From SCGC-AAA471-B05 sp032249055 (GTDB lineage Archaea > Thermoproteota > Thermoprotei > Gearchaeales > Gearchaeaceae): 5,622 bases of DNA. A model generated the notes under the pieces. The model was not told the DNA's origin, did not search any database, and saw nothing but the letters and a program-made list of their open reading frames with translations. Position 1 is the stretch's first letter; each line of letters opens with the position of its first letter. The position numbers and the translations under genes are program-made. Where the stretch lies: contig JAVVGP010000061.1 in assembly GCA_032249055.1 (NCBI GenBank), positions 1-5,622 of the forward strand, given 5' to 3'. Of this stretch, positions 4,739 through 5,622 are shown one piece after another.

Positions 4739-5497
4739 ATGAAATATGTTACATTATTTATTGTATTTCTTCTGGTTTGTTTTATTTTAATTACACCTGT
4801 TCACTCTTATACTGTATCAGTTAAAAAGCTTATAGCTGAAAAAATAATTAATGAATTACCCTATGAATGGTCTTATTCCATTAATTCTTATTTAGGAGAA
4901 ATTTCCCGCGGGATACAAGAAAGTAAAAGTGTTCCTGAGCTTTATTTTATTCCTGAAAATAATACAGGAAATTTACTAGAATTTGCTGTTAATTCATATA
5001 ATTCATTTGTAAAAAAACTTGATGAAGGTAACATAAAGGAAGCAAATTATGAATTAGGAAAATTTATTAGTTATCTTGTTGATTTATCAAATCCCTTCAG
5101 AATTGGAAAAAATTGGAATAATACTTTAGCTTTAAAGTTTGAAGCATTGGTTCTTATTAGTGATGTTGAAAAATTGGAAATTGATAAAAATTATAAAGCT
5201 GGTAATATTAAGGACGAATCAATTAAATTAGCATTGTTTGCTAAAAGCAAAATTCAAGAACTTAATGTTACTAATATAGAAAAATCTCAAAGAGATTCTA
5301 ATTATGAAAAAGTAGTAAAAGATCTTTTGCAGTATGTAATAAATTTAGCATATTCATTAACATTAAAAGCTATAGAGGAACATAAAAGCAATGTTAGCTT
5401 TGTTAATTTGGTTTATATCTTAGTTTTTGCTATGGTAATTTCCGTTTTAGTGTATTATATAAATAAAGGAAGAATAGGAAAATTTTTAAAAAAGTAA
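4739..5497 (+). CDS. Secreted, membrane-anchored protein resembling an inactive zinc phospholipase C / S1-P1 nuclease fold
   Basis: A 252-residue protein with an N-terminal hydrophobic segment (about 4-22), probably a signal peptide or anchor, an outside domain, and a C-terminal helix (about 222-241) followed by a basic tail (KGRIGKFLKK). This predicts an extracytoplasmic domain with a cytoplasmic tail. Several N-x-S/T sequons (NNT, NVT, NVS) suit surface N-glycosylation. The middle stretch ELGKFISYLVDLSNPFR, followed 13-14 residues later by LKFE, lines up with the zinc phospholipase C pattern G-x-x-x-H-Y-x-x-D-x-x-x-P-x-H and H-x-x-x-E. The histidine positions here are S/I, R and L, while Asp, Pro and Glu remain. 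If the match is right, the metal site is lost and the protein is binding or structural, not an enzyme. The fold call comes from motif reading only and is tentative; the membrane and secretion features are firmer. It is divergent from the TFB operon and 21 bp before tRNA-Gln. Confidence 0.75.
   Translation: MKYVTLFIVFLLVCFILITPVHSYTVSVKKLIAEKIINELPYEWSYSINSYLGEISRGIQESKSVPELYFIPENNTGNLLEFAVNSYNSFVKKLDEGNIKEANYELGKFISYLVDLSNPFRIGKNWNNTLALKFEALVLISDVEKLEIDKNYKAGNIKDESIKLALFAKSKIQELNVTNIEKSQRDSNYEKVVKDLLQYVINLAYSLTLKAIEEHKSNVSFVNLVYILVFAMVISVLVYYINKGRIGKFLKK
5483..5494 (+). promoter_or_regulatory. Possible TATA box of the tRNA gene inside the preceding CDS
   Basis: TTTTTAAAAAAG is centred about 30 nt before the tRNA's first base and covers the last Phe-Leu-Lys-Lys codons of the membrane-protein gene. 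If used, the tRNA promoter is embedded in the upstream coding region. Read-through from that gene is the alternative. Confidence 0.35.
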
Positions 5498-5518
5498 TTT
5501 AGATAAATAAAATTAGAT

Positions 5519-5592
5519 AGCTCGGTGGGGTAGCTGGCCAATCCTGTGGGGCTCTGGACCCCAAGACGTGGGTTCGAATCCCACCCGAGCTA
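5519..5592 (+). tRNA. tRNA-Gln (anticodon CUG)
   Basis: A full cloverleaf can be drawn over 74 nt. The acceptor stem is AGCTCGG (5519-5525) with CCGAGCT (5585-5591), discriminator A5592. U8 is present, and the D arm has G18-G19 (5536-5537). The anticodon stem is TGGGG/CCCCA (5547-5551, 5559-5563) around the loop CTCTGGA, so U33 is followed by anticodon CTG, reading CAG (Gln). The variable loop is AGAC. The T arm is GTGGG-TTCGAAT-CCCAC (5568-5584). There is no intron and no encoded CCA. A1-U72 is the pair characteristic of archaeal tRNA-Gln, which is normally charged through Glu-tRNA-Gln and the GatDE amidotransferase. The 13-22 D-stem position is a U-U mismatch in this layout. Confidence 0.93.
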
Positions 5593-5622
5593 TAAAGTTA
5601 TAGTTTATAAGTTATAATTTAT

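Noticed and set aside
5552..5558. Reading the anticodon as TGG (tRNA-Pro).
   Set aside because: The 5-bp anticodon stem fixes the 7-nt loop as CTCTGGA, so position 33 is T5553 and the anticodon is CTG. The A1-U72 pair also fits tRNA-Gln.
5592..5622. Near-repeats of GTTATA/GTTTATA after the tRNA as an attachment site or tandem repeat.
   Set aside because: Only a few imperfect A/T-rich units before the window ends. No copy of the tRNA 3' end or integrase gene is present to suggest integration.

Overview
This 5.6 kb window is AT-rich archaeal chromosome. The archaeal assignment rests on a full-length transcription factor B (TFB), an archaeal-type NMN adenylyltransferase, a luciferase-like flavin/F420 oxidoreductase, and a tRNA-Gln with an A1-U72 pair and no encoded CCA. 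TATA boxes lie about 25-34 nt before start codons, with little or no leader and no obvious Shine-Dalgarno sites. Taken together this suggests a low-GC thermoacidophilic crenarchaeote (Thermoproteota, perhaps Sulfolobales or a relative). The species is not identifiable by eye.

Layout. Positions 1-497 (+) hold the C-terminal half of an MFS transporter. It meets, tail to tail with a 7-bp overlap, a 65-residue double zinc-finger protein (491-688, -). A 36-bp divergent spacer separates that gene from an LLM-class oxidoreductase (725-1594, +). Positions 1595-2199 have no intact gene. The minus strand there carries a broken, Lys/Glu-rich coding remnant (about 1640-2150) with several frameshifts and stops. 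nadM (2200-2718, -) follows, with its own TATA box. The spacer 2719-2980 has several short inverted repeats, a possible tiny ORF and the probable terminator of the next operon.

The centre of interest is a two-gene operon on the minus strand. It encodes a full-length TFB (3618-4580) and, one base after its stop codon, a second TFB-family protein (2981-3616). The second protein has the two cyclin folds and the C-terminal helix-turn-helix but no zinc ribbon, B-reader or B-linker. It is a natural counterpart of the TFB core fragment, which in vitro binds TBP-DNA but cannot recruit RNA polymerase. The pair may be a built-in activator/antagonist or promoter-selectivity module. That is inference.

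Divergent from the operon, across a 158-bp spacer with clear promoters on both sides, is a secreted or membrane-anchored protein (4739-5497, +). Its middle resembles the zinc-dependent phospholipase C / S1-P1 nuclease fold with the metal-binding histidines replaced. A tRNA-Gln(CUG) gene (5519-5592, +) follows 21 bp later.
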